This document shows, one piece after another, positions 8,828 through 22,328 of a DNA stretch of 64,000 bases. Source of the DNA: Acetobacteraceae bacterium (GTDB lineage: Bacteria; Pseudomonadota; Alphaproteobacteria; Acetobacterales; Acetobacteraceae); the NCBI GenBank assembly GCA_004843345.1, contig CP039460.1, forward strand, positions 186,001 to 250,000, given 5' to 3'. A program made the translations under genes and the position numbers. Under the pieces are notes generated by a model. That model did not search any database and had not been told where the DNA came from. It worked only from the letters and a program-made list of their open reading frames with translations. Numbering within the stretch: position 1 is the first letter of the stretch; every line of letters starts with the position of its first letter.

Positions 8828-8831
8828 TATT

Positions 8832-9857
8832 TTATCCTTTTATCTGAGCTTTAACAGCTGCAACGAGCTCTTCAACCGTTGGAAGGGCCAATTTTTCTAA
8901 GTTTGCCGCATACGGCAAAGGAACGTCTTTTCCTGTGACACGAACAGGTGGCGCATCAAGCCAATCAAAAACCTCATCACATGCCAAGGCACTAATTTCC
9001 GAACCAATTCCCGCAAATGGCCAGCCCTCTTCGACTGTCACAACATGAGCCGTTTTTCGGATACTTTTTAAAATGGTTTCTGTATCGAGTGGGCGCAACG
9101 TACGTAAATTAATAACTTCAGCATCAATCCCTTCTTTTGCAAGAATCTCAGCTGCTTCTAAAGCCCAAGAAACGGCAATCGAATATGCGACAATCGTAAC
9201 GTCTTTACCTTCTCTTTCAATTTTTGCTTTTCCAATTGGTAAAATAAAATCCTCATCTTCAGGAATTGGAAAACTTTTCCCGTAAAGAATTTCATTTTCA
9301 AGAAAAACAACAGGATTGGGATCTCTGATAGCCGCACGAAGGAGTCCCTTAGCATCTTCAGCAGACCACGGCGCAATGACTTTTAACCCTGGAATATGAG
9401 CATACCAGCTTGCAAAACATTGAGAATGCTGAGCGCCTACGCGCGCAGCCGCACCATTAGGCCCACGAAAAACGATTGGGCATGAGATCTGCCCACCTGA
9501 CATATAACGCGTTTTTGCCGCAGAATTGATAATCTGATCCATGGCCTGCATTGAAAAGTTCATCGTCATGAACTCAACAATCGGTTTTAAACCTGTCATA
9601 GCGGCACCAACAGCCATACCTGTAAAACCATGTTCTGTTATCGGCGTATCAAACACACGCCTATCTCCAAATTCCTCCAAAAGTCCACGGCTTACTTTAT
9701 AGGCACCTTGGTATTCAGCAACCTCTTCACCTAACAAAAAAACATCCTTATCACGGCGCATTTCAGCTGCCATTGCATCACGCAAAGCATCCCGTACTGT
9801 AATCATCACTTTACCTGCTGGAAGTTCTTCTGAACCATTTGTTACTGCTTCTGACAT
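8832..9857 (-). CDS. pdhB: Pyruvate dehydrogenase E1 beta subunit
   Basis: 341 residues from the ATG at 9857. The open frame extends 13 codons further upstream, but this ATG shares one base with the pdhA stop (TGATG) and has AAGGAG at good spacing, so I chose it. Family features include [22 protein letters not shown], and [16 protein letters not shown]. With E1 alpha it decarboxylates pyruvate using thiamine diphosphate and acetylates the lipoyl group of E2. Unlike many alphaproteobacterial E1 beta subunits it has no N-terminal lipoyl domain. Confidence 0.95.
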   Translation of the reverse strand: MSEAVTNGSEELPAGKVMITVRDALRDAMAAEMRRDKDVFLLGEEVAEYQGAYKVSRGLLEEFGDRRVFDTPITEHGFTGMAVGAAMTGLKPIVEFMTMNFSMQAMDQIINSAAKTRYMSGGQISCPIVFRGPNGAAARVGAQHSQCFASWYAHIPGLKVIAPWSAEDAKGLLRAAIRDPNPVVFLENEILYGKSFPIPEDEDFILPIGKAKIEREGKDVTIVAYSIAVSWALEAAEILAKEGIDAEVINLRTLRPLDTETILKSIRKTAHVVTVEEGWPFAGIGSEISALACDEVFDWLDAPPVRVTGKDVPLPYAANLEKLALPTVEELVAAVKAQIKG

Positions 9858-10879
9858 CAGACTGTTTCTCCTTCTTCTGCAATCACATCTGTCCAAAGTT
9901 CAGAAGGATCTGGCTGAGGGCTTTTTTCTGCAAAATCAGCCGCTTTCGCAACTTCTCCTCGAATTTGCGCTTCTAGCTCTTTAAAGAAGCTTTCAGAAAC
10001 ACCTTCATCAAAAAGTGACTGTTTCAATGCTTCTAATGGATCACGGGTTTTCCTAACTTCATCCACTTCTGATCTGGAACGATACCGAGCCGGATCTGAC
10101 ATCGAATGCCCACGATAACGATATGTATCCATTTCTAACAGGAATGGGCCTTGCCCAGATCGGCAATGCTCAATAGCTTCAGAAGCAGCTTCAAAGACGG
10201 TCTCCACTTTCATACCGTCAGCTTTCTTTCCTGGAATCCCCCATGGGCGGCCATTTTGAGAAAGATCTTTAGAAGCGCATGAGCGAGATTGGCTTGTTCC
10301 CATCCCATAACGGTTATTTTCAATCACGAAAACGATCGGGAGCTTTAAAAGTGCTGCAAGGTTAAAACATTCATATACCTGACCTTGGTTAGAGGCCCCT
10401 TCTCCCATATAAGCCACAGCGACTGTATTATCCTGACGATACATACTTGCAAAGGCTAGACCTGTCCCAATTGAGATCTGAGCCCCAACGATTCCATGAC
10501 CTCCATAAAATTCTTCTTTACGGGAGAACATGTGCATAGAACCTCCCTTACCATGAGAATATCCATCTGCACGACCAGTCAACTCGGCCATAATCCGACC
10601 TGGATCCATGCCAGCTACCAGCATTTGACCATGATCACGATAAGAAGTAACGGAACGATCACCTTCTTTCATCGCCAAGCTAATGCCTACGGCTATGGCT
10701 TCCTGTCCACTATATAAATGGCAAAAACCATGAATCTCTCCCATCCCGTAAAGATGCGCTGTTTTTTCCTCAAAACGGCGGACTAAAAGCATTTTCCGAT
10801 AAGCTTCTTTTTTCTCTTCTAAGCTTAAGGCAAATTTATGCTGAGAATCCTTCCCCTTAACTGGCGAGTTTTTAATCAT
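9857..10879 (-). CDS. pdhA: Pyruvate dehydrogenase E1 alpha subunit
   Basis: 340 residues from the ATG at 10879, which has an AGGAAAGG ribosome-binding site; the frame is open 14 codons further upstream from another ATG. The thiamine diphosphate motif reads GEGASNQG ... I-E-N-N, where most E1 alpha proteins have G-D-G; the same Asp-to-Glu change occurs in branched-chain E1 alpha proteins, so it is probably tolerated. Other landmarks are [18 protein letters not shown] and R-Y-R-G-H-S-M-S-D with the phosphorylation-loop-like region. First gene of the pdhABC-lpdA-lipA-ratA operon; its promoter should lie in 10880-11096. Confidence 0.95.
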   Translation of the reverse strand: MIKNSPVKGKDSQHKFALSLEEKKEAYRKMLLVRRFEEKTAHLYGMGEIHGFCHLYSGQEAIAVGISLAMKEGDRSVTSYRDHGQMLVAGMDPGRIMAELTGRADGYSHGKGGSMHMFSRKEEFYGGHGIVGAQISIGTGLAFASMYRQDNTVAVAYMGEGASNQGQVYECFNLAALLKLPIVFVIENNRYGMGTSQSRSCASKDLSQNGRPWGIPGKKADGMKVETVFEAASEAIEHCRSGQGPFLLEMDTYRYRGHSMSDPARYRSRSEVDEVRKTRDPLEALKQSLFDEGVSESFFKELEAQIRGEVAKAADFAEKSPQPDPSELWTDVIAEEGETV

Positions 10880-11096
10880 TATGCTGCCTTTCCTAAACAA
10901 ACCGTTCTCTTTACGGAGCACTTTCCCATCCCGTATTCCCCTTCCTAAATATTCCTCTGTTAAATCTCAAAGAATGTATTTGGGATACAATATCCACACA
11001 AAATAGAGCAAACGCTCCCTTCTTGCCCAGCTGTGAAAGCATTCTCAAGCAAAAAATTATAAAAAAGTATTTCTATAATCTTAAAACTCTAAAAAA

Positions 11097-13019
11097 TTAA
11101 CGCACGAACCGAGTGATAATCTCCTGATAGGCCTTAACATTAAAGTTTTTTGTTTTGTACTTTCCAACGTAAAGCCTCCCCAAATTTTCAATAATATCAT
11201 TGTGCAAAGATGCGGTTGCTTTCTCTCGTAACTCTAGAGACATTTTATCTCTTTCTTGAGCTTCCATTGGAATCACTTGTGTTATTTTTGAAACCCAAAA
11301 ACTTTCGCCATCCTGCACCATCACAGCCTTATTTGATTCTCCCAATAAGATGCGATTCGACAAAACAGCTGGTAGCTTAGACTCCTGCTTCATACGAGAA
11401 ACAGAAACATCTCCATGGTATTCTCCACCTTTTATAGCAGATTCTTCTAAACTTTTCTTCAAAGGATCAACTTGAGCTTTCTGAAGAAGCTTTGCGACTT
11501 CTACCTCTGTTTGATGTGAAGCAACCTCTTCACGCCATTTTTGCAGAATCTCTTCTTTAATTTCTTGAAAAGATTGCAAACGAGCTGGCGAAGTTTCATC
11601 CACAGAAATCGCATAAGCTTGATCTCCATCGACCACAGCCTGAGGTAATTCGCCTTGAGTTTTACTAAAGGCCTCTTTCAAAATTTTAGTCTGCAAAGCC
11701 GCATTCCCAGGAAGAACAACCTCTCTATCTGCTGGCGTTTTTCCCTCTGCATTAACAGTAGCTGAAAAAATTTCGATCCCTAAATCCGATGGCAATTTTT
11801 TCAAATCCCCCGTACCAGCAACAGCCTCCTCAAAAGCACCTAATTTTTGGTGAAAAGCATCCGAAATACCAGCTGACTGCACCTCTTTCAACAGTTCTGG
11901 ACGCACCTCCTCAAAAGAGCGGTTCACAGGTGGGTAAACCTTATCGACGAAAACAATAGCCCACTGCCCCTCTGAAGCGACCACAGGGCCTGTCAGCACA
12001 CCTGTTCCTGCTGCAAAAATGGCTTCAGCAAGTACATCTGAAGGGACATCAGACTTTCTTGCTTTTTCTAAGGATGCAGGCACAGCTTGCGAACATTTTC
12101 CTGAAAAATCTGCCCAAGATATTTCTTTTTGCCAAAGAGCTTTACAGTCTTTTGCTTGATTTTCATCAGAAAACATTAAGACATTTACATCACGCGTTTC
12201 AGGTGCGTTGTATAGATGCTGGCGCTCTTCATAAAGGTGTTTTAACGAATCATCAGAAACCTTTATCGAACGGGAAACACTTTCCTGCGTCAAAACAGCA
12301 ACCGTAATGTGACGATATTCTGGCAAACGAAACAAGGCTGCATGATTTAGATAAAAACGTTTTAATTGTGCTTCACTTGGCTGCTCTGTAACATCAGATG
12401 CTTTTTTAAACGGAATACGTACAGCATCAACTTTATATGTATTTCCAAAATAATTGCTCAAATAAGTTGAGACATTATGAGAACTTTCTAAAGAATTTCC
12501 CAGCCCTTCCAAAACGGCCTTACCATAAAGCTCCTGCCGAACCTGATTAATCAAACCTTCTCTTGTCTGTCCACTCGCTTGCAGAAGCATATTCATTTTT
12601 GCGGGATCGAATTTTTTATCTTCCCCTTGAAAGGCAGTATCCGAAAAAACCTGCTCCCGCACTCTTTCGTCGCTCACAATAAATCCTGCCGACTTAGCTT
12701 CTTGCATAGCGGCCAGACTGCCAACCATGGACGAGAGCGTCACTTGTGCAACTTGCGACACACCCTCCTGACTATACACCCATTTTGCGCTTGAAAATCT
12801 CTCAGCAAGAACCCTCAGCCTCATATCTAAAAGACGTTCGAAATCTAAAGTTTTAACCTCTTCTTTCCCAATAGAGACAAGAATATCGCCCGAGGGTTTT
12901 GAAGATAAATTAAAAATACTATCTCCTCCCCAAACCACGAAGGCAAAGAAGGTTAGCAACGCCATCAAACGCCCCAACCAAGAATCTACAAATAAGTGCC
13001 GCAGAGCCGTAATCATCAA
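11097..13019 (-). CDS. PpiD/SurA-type membrane-anchored periplasmic chaperone
   Basis: 640 residues. Residues 15-35 (L-G-R-L-M-A-L-L-T-F-F-A-F-V-V-W-G-G) form one membrane anchor, followed by a SurA N-terminal-like helical domain with D-x-x-R-L-L-D-M-R-L-R-V-L and a parvulin-like region (about 240-370). This is the PpiD arrangement: an inner-membrane chaperone near the Sec translocon that helps secreted proteins fold. Parvulin activity in PpiD proteins is often lost and I cannot confirm it here. In many alphaproteobacteria this gene precedes tpiA and trp genes; here it is divergent from tpiA. Two adjacent ATG codons are possible starts. Confidence 0.85.
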   Translation of the reverse strand: MMITALRHLFVDSWLGRLMALLTFFAFVVWGGDSIFNLSSKPSGDILVSIGKEEVKTLDFERLLDMRLRVLAERFSSAKWVYSQEGVSQVAQVTLSSMVGSLAAMQEAKSAGFIVSDERVREQVFSDTAFQGEDKKFDPAKMNMLLQASGQTREGLINQVRQELYGKAVLEGLGNSLESSHNVSTYLSNYFGNTYKVDAVRIPFKKASDVTEQPSEAQLKRFYLNHAALFRLPEYRHITVAVLTQESVSRSIKVSDDSLKHLYEERQHLYNAPETRDVNVLMFSDENQAKDCKALWQKEISWADFSGKCSQAVPASLEKARKSDVPSDVLAEAIFAAGTGVLTGPVVASEGQWAIVFVDKVYPPVNRSFEEVRPELLKEVQSAGISDAFHQKLGAFEEAVAGTGDLKKLPSDLGIEIFSATVNAEGKTPADREVVLPGNAALQTKILKEAFSKTQGELPQAVVDGDQAYAISVDETSPARLQSFQEIKEEILQKWREEVASHQTEVEVAKLLQKAQVDPLKKSLEESAIKGGEYHGDVSVSRMKQESKLPAVLSNRILLGESNKAVMVQDGESFWVSKITQVIPMEAQERDKMSLELREKATASLHNDIIENLGRLYVGKYKTKNFNVKAYQEIITRFVR

Positions 13020-13221
13020 TGAAACTCAATCAGTCATGTCATTTAAAAATATCTATACATATACAAAGTTACATAAAGAAAAAGGAACCCCCTGCCTTTT
13101 CACAGAAAAATAAGATATATTTCTATCAAAAGACATGATGACCTGCACAACTGGGAAGTAATGCCCAAACAAGTTCTCTTCGTATGTAAAATACGCACAT
13201 CTGACAAGGATTCCCCTGTTC

Positions 13222-14031
13222 ATGCCCGCCTCTGTTCATACCGCATTACCGCCGCATTACATAATCGGAAACTGGAAAATGAATGGCACACGCCATGAAG
13301 CAGAAAAAGTTACAAAAAAAATAATCCACGAAATCAAAGAAATTTATACAGAGAATCTCTCCCCAATTATTTGTCCTCCCTTCACACTTCTTGATAGAAT
13401 CGGTGCGTTTCTTGCCAAGCAAGAAGACGGGAAATATCATTTTCCTTTAGGGGCTCAAAACTGCTCTTATCCAACAACAGAACCACGGACAGGATCTGTT
13501 TCTGCTGAAATGCTTGCTGATTTAGGTGTTTCTTTTGTGATTCTAGGCCATTCAGAACGTCGTAAACATAACAGAGAAACCTGTGCAGAAATTCTCAAAA
13601 AAGCGCTTGCTGTACAGGCTGTTGGTCTGAAACCTATCATTTGTATCGGTGAAAATGCGCAAACAAGAGATCAAGGCGAAACAATTTCTTTTCTAAGAAA
13701 GCAAATTGAAGATTCTGTGCCAGATCATTTTTCAGGTTTTCTTTCCTATGAGCCTATCTGGGCGATTGGACAGGCAAACTCTGCACCAGTCTCTGCTATT
13801 GAAGAAGCTGCTAAAAATATTAAAAATATTTTAATAAAAAAAAATCCGGAAGCAGCACCTGTTGTTTTTTACGGCGGCTCTGTTAATGCCAAGAATGTTT
13901 CAAATATTCTAGCACTCAGAGAAATCAATGGGGTCTTGCTTGGACGGGCCAGCTTGGATGCTGAATCTTTCTTAGAAGTCTATCGCAAAGCCGTTACTGC
14001 CGTAGCCTTAAAACAGGAAGATCTGACGTAA
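13222..14031 (+). CDS. tpiA: Triosephosphate isomerase
   Basis: 269 residues, slightly long because of about 14 extra residues before I-I-G-N-W-K-M-N-G. The catalytic residues are present: Asn and Lys in GNWKMNG, His in I-L-G-H-S-E-R-R, and Glu in Y-E-P-I-W-A-I-G, followed by G-G-S-V-N. It interconverts dihydroxyacetone phosphate and glyceraldehyde 3-phosphate. An AAGGA sequence lies 11 bases before the ATG. First gene of the run tpiA, secG, pyrG, kdsA, eno, ftsB, a common alphaproteobacterial order. Confidence 0.96.
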   Translation: MPASVHTALPPHYIIGNWKMNGTRHEAEKVTKKIIHEIKEIYTENLSPIICPPFTLLDRIGAFLAKQEDGKYHFPLGAQNCSYPTTEPRTGSVSAEMLADLGVSFVILGHSERRKHNRETCAEILKKALAVQAVGLKPIICIGENAQTRDQGETISFLRKQIEDSVPDHFSGFLSYEPIWAIGQANSAPVSAIEEAAKNIKNILIKKNPEAAPVVFYGGSVNAKNVSNILALREINGVLLGRASLDAESFLEVYRKAVTAVALKQEDLT

Positions 14032-14084
14032 AGCTTCTCTCCCGCCTCTTGTTTTCTCTCTTTTTTAAGGTATAACCAGCCATA

Positions 14085-14387
14085 ATGACTACAATACTTC
14101 TTATCATAAACCTCATTGTTACAGTTGCCTTAATCGGTTTTATCCTCCTTCAGCGCAGTGAGGGTGGCGGTTTGGGAATCGGTGGTGGCGGTGGTGGCGG
14201 TTTAATGACTGGCCGAGGCGCTGCAAATCTTCTCACACATACCACGACAATTTTAGCAACTATTTTTATGGTTTTGTGCTTGGCGCTTGCAATGCTTAAT
14301 AAAGGTGCGGTTAGCCATCAGAAAGACATTCTTTCTGCACCGCCTGCACCAGCAGAACAAAGCACAACTCCATCTAAATCTTCTTAA
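14085..14387 (+). CDS. secG: Preprotein translocase subunit SecG
   Basis: 100 residues. Two hydrophobic segments (about 1-22 and 51-72) flank a glycine-rich loop with E-G-G-G-L-G-I-G-G-G, and the second segment is followed by a Pro/Ala/Ser tail. This is the SecG pattern. SecG supports SecYEG during export. The gene lies between tpiA and pyrG, its usual position in alphaproteobacteria. Confidence 0.94.
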   Translation: MTTILLIINLIVTVALIGFILLQRSEGGGLGIGGGGGGGLMTGRGAANLLTHTTTILATIFMVLCLALAMLNKGAVSHQKDILSAPPAPAEQSTTPSKSS

Positions 14388-16858
<2,471 letters not shown>

Positions 16859-16967
16859 AGTATTGATTATCTAATTCTTCTCTATAAAAAAATATCTAGA
16901 AAGATTATGCTTCGACTGTCCTTAACTGGTGCATTATGAATCGGTTTCCCAGTTCAGGTTTTATTAG

Positions 16968-18278
<1,311 letters not shown>

Positions 18279-18328
18279 GCTTTGGAAGCAATTGTGTTTT
18301 GATTTTTCTATGGAAAATCATTACAAAG

Positions 18329-18362
18329 AAACGGCAGAGAAATTCATCTCTGCCGTTTTTTG
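18329..18362 (+). terminator. Rho-independent terminator after eno
   Basis: A 12-base stem (18329-18340 with 18347-18358) with core ACGGCAGAGA, six-base loop and a following T run. It lies just before the ftsB start, so ftsB may be partly uncoupled from eno. Confidence 0.9.
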
Positions 18363-18371
18363 TGTGTAGAA

Positions 18372-18719
18372 ATGAGAAAATTCTTTACTTTTTTTGCTCA
18401 CCTTTGCCAAAACCTGCTTCCTGCTTGTTTCTTTCTTCTTTTGGCATTCTATTTTCTTTGGAGCCGAAATGAAGGCTCTCATGGAACAAAGGCGGCTGTT
18501 ACATACCAGCAACAGCTCGTCGAGGCGAATAAACAGCTTACACAGGCAAAAGAAGACGAAGGCAACTGGCTCAACCACGTTAAATCTTTAGGCTCTAAAG
18601 CCCTCGATCCTGATCTTCTCGATGAGAGAAGCCGTATGATGCTAAATCATAGTACAGTAGATGAGATTATTATCCCCTACCCAGCCAGCGCTCCAGGTGG
18701 CACAAAGGGGATAAATTAG
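18372..18719 (+). CDS. ftsB: FtsB/DivIC-type septum formation initiator protein
   Basis: 115 residues from the ATG at 18372; an upstream in-frame TTG lies inside the eno terminator and is unlikely. One membrane segment (about 11-31) is followed by a coiled coil (Q-Q-L-V-E-A-N-K-Q-L-T-Q-A-K) and the conserved L-D-P-D-L-L-D-E-R-S-R-x-x-L-N end. FtsB-type proteins bridge FtsL and FtsQ in the divisome. The gene directly follows eno, as in many proteobacteria. The ORF ends inside a large inverted repeat. Confidence 0.88.
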   Translation: MRKFFTFFAHLCQNLLPACFFLLLAFYFLWSRNEGSHGTKAAVTYQQQLVEANKQLTQAKEDEGNWLNHVKSLGSKALDPDLLDERSRMMLNHSTVDEIIIPYPASAPGGTKGIN

Positions 18720-18744
18720 TTATAAACTAATCATCCCCTTTGTG
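18701..18744. terminator. Large inverted repeat between ftsB and rpmG, probable bidirectional terminator
   Basis: Twelve-base outer arms (18701-18712 and 18733-18744, CACAAAGGGGAT) and an inner six-base stem (18715-18720 with 18726-18731). The left arm includes the last codons of ftsB. It lies between convergent genes, but no clear T run follows, so its efficiency is uncertain. Confidence 0.6.
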
Positions 18745-18769
18745 AAAATCTCAATTTTTAAAAGTAAAA

Positions 18770-18937
18770 TTACTTAATTTTAGCTTCTTTAAAAATGACA
18801 TGTTTACGAGCCACTGGATCATATTTCTTAAGTTCCATTTTACCCGTAGCGGAACGTGCATTCTTGCGTGTGACGTAAAAATAGCCTGTGTCAGCAGAAG
18901 AGACGAGGCGGATTTTAATTACATTCGTTTTGGCCAT
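18770..18937 (-). CDS. rpmG: 50S ribosomal protein L33
   Basis: 55 residues, normal length for bL33. It reads [19 protein letters not shown] then [15 protein letters not shown], the canonical sequence with the Y-F-Y-x-T-x-K-N signature and the K-Y-D-P motif. It is the cysteine-free form without the zinc-binding pairs. The ATG is at 18937. It stands alone on the minus strand and is convergent with ftsB. Confidence 0.97.
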   Translation of the reverse strand: MAKTNVIKIRLVSSADTGYFYVTRKNARSATGKMELKKYDPVARKHVIFKEAKIK

Positions 18938-19088
18938 AATTTTCTTACCTGAATTCTTAATAGAGTCCGAATATTAAAAGATATTAGGCCTCTTAATAAG
19001 CCTTTTCATTCGGTTAATGCGTAATTAATGAAGATTTTCTTGCCTGAGGTCAAGTGTTGAGAGAAAAAAGAGCGCTTTTTCAAATATT

Positions 19089-19715
19089 TTATTTCTTTGC
19101 CCCCTTCCCTTTTTTCTTTGCTGTTATCGTTTTCTTTTTTGCCGAGGCTTCGGTTTTTGGCAAGGACGTATCCAAAAATTCTTTTTCAGAAATAACTCTA
19201 ACCGAACCATCTGGTGCGACCATCGTTACTGTGCCATCTCCATTCGGAATAGAAACAACATGCGAATTTGGTTCCCCAATATATTTAGAAGCAGCATCTG
19301 GTAATGGATCCTCCCGATTACCTAGGCGCATATCTTCATCTTCACCAAGAGCCAATTTTCCCCCTGAAGGAAGCTGATTTTCTGGGAAAATTCGACTTAG
19401 CTCCGTATCCAAATGTTTTGTTCTTTGACCGTAATTCCGATTAAACTCACTATTTGGATTATCAACATCCATCAAACTTGGAACAGATTCTGGGTGCTCA
19501 TCCCAAATATTCCCCGACTGCGGAAGAATAGGCTTTGCAACATCAACTTTTTTACCATGCGCTCTTTTAAAATTCTCCCCACCATGTTTTGGCCCATTCT
19601 CTTCCCAAGGCCAAAACAAATCTACAAATAAATGTCCGATGCCACCACATCCAGAAAGCAACATCAAAGAAAGAATCGATACTCTTCCCAAAATTTTTGG
19701 TGTTATAGAGGGCAT
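19089..19715 (-). CDS. Predicted lipoprotein, unknown function
   Basis: 208 residues from the ATG at 19715; the frame is open further upstream but that part overlaps pgsA. The signal peptide ends in a lipobox L-M-L-L-S-G-C, so Cys at about residue 21 should be lipidated. The middle is polar with no recognised domain, but includes the short repeat-like D-G-D-G-T-V-T-M-V-A-P-D-G-S-V-R-V type turn, and the last 25 residues are very lysine-rich (T-A-K-K-K-G-K-G-A-K-K). It lies 29 bases downstream of pgsA and is probably co-transcribed with uvrC-pgsA. The basic tail may contact peptidoglycan or LPS, which is a guess. Confidence 0.7.
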   Translation of the reverse strand: MPSITPKILGRVSILSLMLLSGCGGIGHLFVDLFWPWEENGPKHGGENFKRAHGKKVDVAKPILPQSGNIWDEHPESVPSLMDVDNPNSEFNRNYGQRTKHLDTELSRIFPENQLPSGGKLALGEDEDMRLGNREDPLPDAASKYIGEPNSHVVSIPNGDGTVTMVAPDGSVRVISEKEFLDTSLPKTEASAKKKTITAKKKGKGAKK

Positions 19716-19744
19716 CTTTTTACCTGGGTCAAAACGAGAACGCT

Positions 19745-20338
19745 TTATGACTTTGCCCCCTGTTGACGAAAAATTTGGACGGCATAGCGCAAATAAATAA
19801 AACCAGAAATCCACGTTGGAATCACAGCGATCCAAATCAAAACAGCGCCAATCAACGTCACAGGAACCTGTGGCAATCCAAGCCATTTTCCGCCATCCAT
19901 GCCAACAATGAGAAAGCCAAGCCCCGTCATTTGAACAGCCGTTTTCCATTTTGCGATACGAATGGTAGGAATTTTGGAGCCGACAGCAGAAGCATAGTCA
20001 CGCAATCCTCCAACCATAATTTCCCGAAAAAGAATTAAAATGCCAGCATATAAAGTCGCATAGTCTTCTAAATGCCCCAATCCTGCAAGCGCCAGCAAAA
20101 GACAACCAACCAACAGTTTATCAGCAATTGGATCCATAATGCGTCCCAATTCAGATTGCACTTTTTGACGGCGTGCTAAAGCACCATCGACATAATCCGT
20201 AACACAAGACAAGATAAAAATGCCACAGCAAATGACAGACCATAAAGGCGATTTAAGAGCCAATAAAAGGACAATAACAGGAATCGACGCCACTCTTAAA
20301 AGCGTTAAAAAATTAGGAAGCATGGTATAACTGCACAT
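19745..20338 (-). CDS. pgsA: CDP-diacylglycerol-glycerol-3-phosphate phosphatidyltransferase
   Basis: 197 residues. The CDP-alcohol phosphatidyltransferase motif D-G-x2-A-R-x8-G-x3-D-x3-D is intact (D-G-A-L-A-R-R ... G-R-I-M-D-P-I-A-D) near residues 51-72, in a protein with several membrane segments. It makes phosphatidylglycerol phosphate. Its first ATG overlaps the uvrC stop (TAATG), and an internal ATG at 20323 (M-L-P-N-F-L-T-L-L-R) fits homologues about as well. uvrC-pgsA is a widespread gene pair. Confidence 0.93.
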   Translation of the reverse strand: MCSYTMLPNFLTLLRVASIPVIVLLLALKSPLWSVICCGIFILSCVTDYVDGALARRQKVQSELGRIMDPIADKLLVGCLLLALAGLGHLEDYATLYAGILILFREIMVGGLRDYASAVGSKIPTIRIAKWKTAVQMTGLGFLIVGMDGGKWLGLPQVPVTLIGAVLIWIAVIPTWISGFIYLRYAVQIFRQQGAKS

Positions 20339-22257
20339 TATCGATCTGTTTCACTCTCCTGCTCTGACATATGAAAATATTCATAAATTTCTTGAGACAA
20401 ACGCTGACTAACACCTGAAACTTGCGCAAGCTCCTCCACGGTTGCTTGGCTGATATTTTTTAAAGACCCAAAACTGCTCATTAATGCACGACGCCGCATA
20501 TTTCCGACACCTGGAATATCTTGAAGTTTTGAATGTAAAAATGCTTTCCCTCGCCCCTTTCGATGCGTTGTAATTGCAAAACGATGTGCTTCATCCCTTA
20601 GACGTTGTAAATAATAAAGGAGCAAATCCTGAGGCGGAAGCTGAAAAGGTGCTTTTCCATCAACAAAAAACCATTCTCTTCCAGCATTCCTATCAGGACC
20701 TTTTGCAATTCCCATAACAGGAATATCAGAAATACCCATATTTTTTAAGATTTCTTTTACAGCGCTTACCTGCCCCTTACCACCATCAATAAGCAAAAGA
20801 TTCGGACGCGTCCAATGATTCCCTTCCCCTTGAAGCTCTTCCTCATTCATCTTTAAAAAACGCCGCTCCATTACCTCTTTCATCATGCCGAAATCATCTC
20901 CTGGCGTTGCTTTCTGAATGGCAAATTTTCGATAAGCATTTCGTAAAAAGCCTTCCCTTCCAGCAACAACCATCACGCCATAAGGAGATGTTCCCATAAT
21001 ATGGGAATTATCATAAATTTCGATCCGTTCTGGAATTTCTTTAAGAAGAGCAGCCTCTTGAAGCTGTTTCAGAATTTTTTCCTGCGAAATTTTTTCCGAC
21101 AAATAGCGTGCAAGTGCTTCTTTTGCATTCATCAACACATAATCAAGAACAGCTTTACGCTCGCCCCGTTGCGGAAAGCGAAAAAATACTTTTTTCCCTC
21201 GGCGCATTTCTAACGCTTCAATCAAAAGCGCTTCATCTTCAGGATACTCATTCAGAATAATCTCTCTAGGCGGTAACTTATCTTCGTAAAACTGTCCTAA
21301 AAAGGCAGATAAGATCTCAGTGGGCTGTGCCGCCGAATCATGTTCAGGGTAAAAGGCACGATTCCCGTTACTATTTCCGCCACGAATAAAAAAGACCTGA
21401 ATACAGCTCCGCCCTTTATCTTGATAAAGGGCAATCACATCCGCCTCAACAATACTGGCTGGGTTAATTGCCTTAGAAGAACGTATCTGCCCAAAGGCCC
21501 TCAAACGGTCCCGCAGCAAAGCTGCCTTTTCAAAATTAAGATTATCTGACGCCTCTGCCATCTCTTGGCCTAATTTCTGCTGAAGGCTCGCCCCACTTCC
21601 AGCTAGAAACGCCTTTGCCTCTTCAACCAGCCCAGCATATTGATCTGGAGTAATTTTATCGACACAAGGCGCAGAGCATCTTTTGATTTGATGCAAAAGG
21701 CATGGACGTGTCCGCGACTTTAAAGTCGAATCAGAACAGGTTCGGAGTAAAAAACTCCGTTGCAATACCTGTAATGTTTGCTCTGCAGCCCATGCGCTTG
21801 CAAAAGGCCCCCAATAAGTGATTCCTTTTCTCTGTTTTCCCCTTTGGCGCACTAAACGAGGAAAATCAGGATTTTTTCCAGGATCAAGCATAAGCCACGG
21901 ATAGCTTTTGTCATCCCGAAGCAAAATATTAAATCGAGGCTTCATTCTGCGAATAAAATTTGCTTCTTGTAGAAGTGCCTCTGCCTCATTTGCCGTGACA
22001 ACAATTTCCATGGAAACGGTCAGAGAAACCATTAAACGGATACGATCCGGCAACGCATTTAAACGTGTATAAGAGGTCACCCTTTTTTTTAAACTCAGCG
22101 CTTTTCCGACATATAAAACCTGACCTTTTTCATCCAGCATCCGGTAAACGCCTGGAAGAAAGGGAATGGTTTTTAGCGCATTTTGAATCGCTTCAACACC
22201 CTTTATAACGTGATTTTTTTCGTTAGAAGATAAAAAAACAGATTTTTCCATAGACAT
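20338..22257 (-). CDS. uvrC: Excinuclease ABC subunit C
   Basis: 639 residues. It has the N-terminal GIY-YIG nuclease domain (L-P-G-V-Y-R-M-L and V-L-Y-V-G-K-A), a UVR helical motif, the UvrC RNase H-like C-terminal nuclease region with E-I-Y-D-N-S-H and L-L-I-D-G-G-K-G-Q, and a terminal helix-hairpin-helix region (I-P-G-V-G ... V-S-G-V-S). UvrC makes both incisions in nucleotide excision repair. ATG codons at residues 1 and 3 are both possible starts. It overlaps pgsA by one base. Confidence 0.97.
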   Translation of the reverse strand: MSMEKSVFLSSNEKNHVIKGVEAIQNALKTIPFLPGVYRMLDEKGQVLYVGKALSLKKRVTSYTRLNALPDRIRLMVSLTVSMEIVVTANEAEALLQEANFIRRMKPRFNILLRDDKSYPWLMLDPGKNPDFPRLVRQRGKQRKGITYWGPFASAWAAEQTLQVLQRSFLLRTCSDSTLKSRTRPCLLHQIKRCSAPCVDKITPDQYAGLVEEAKAFLAGSGASLQQKLGQEMAEASDNLNFEKAALLRDRLRAFGQIRSSKAINPASIVEADVIALYQDKGRSCIQVFFIRGGNSNGNRAFYPEHDSAAQPTEILSAFLGQFYEDKLPPREIILNEYPEDEALLIEALEMRRGKKVFFRFPQRGERKAVLDYVLMNAKEALARYLSEKISQEKILKQLQEAALLKEIPERIEIYDNSHIMGTSPYGVMVVAGREGFLRNAYRKFAIQKATPGDDFGMMKEVMERRFLKMNEEELQGEGNHWTRPNLLLIDGGKGQVSAVKEILKNMGISDIPVMGIAKGPDRNAGREWFFVDGKAPFQLPPQDLLLYYLQRLRDEAHRFAITTHRKGRGKAFLHSKLQDIPGVGNMRRRALMSSFGSLKNISQATVEELAQVSGVSQRLSQEIYEYFHMSEQESETDR

Positions 22258-22328
22258 TTATAATCTGACCAACCATTTCTTTATCAAGAAAATAGATTTT
22301 TTAACGATTTTAATTAAAGTGATTCACT

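Noticed and set aside
14085-14387. The Gly-rich run in secG as a simple-sequence repeat of interest
   Set aside because: A glycine-rich loop is typical for SecG.
19716-19949. The upstream extension of the lipoprotein frame as part of the protein
   Set aside because: It overlaps pgsA in another frame and would place the signal peptide and lipobox internally; the ATG at 19715 gives a normal lipoprotein start.
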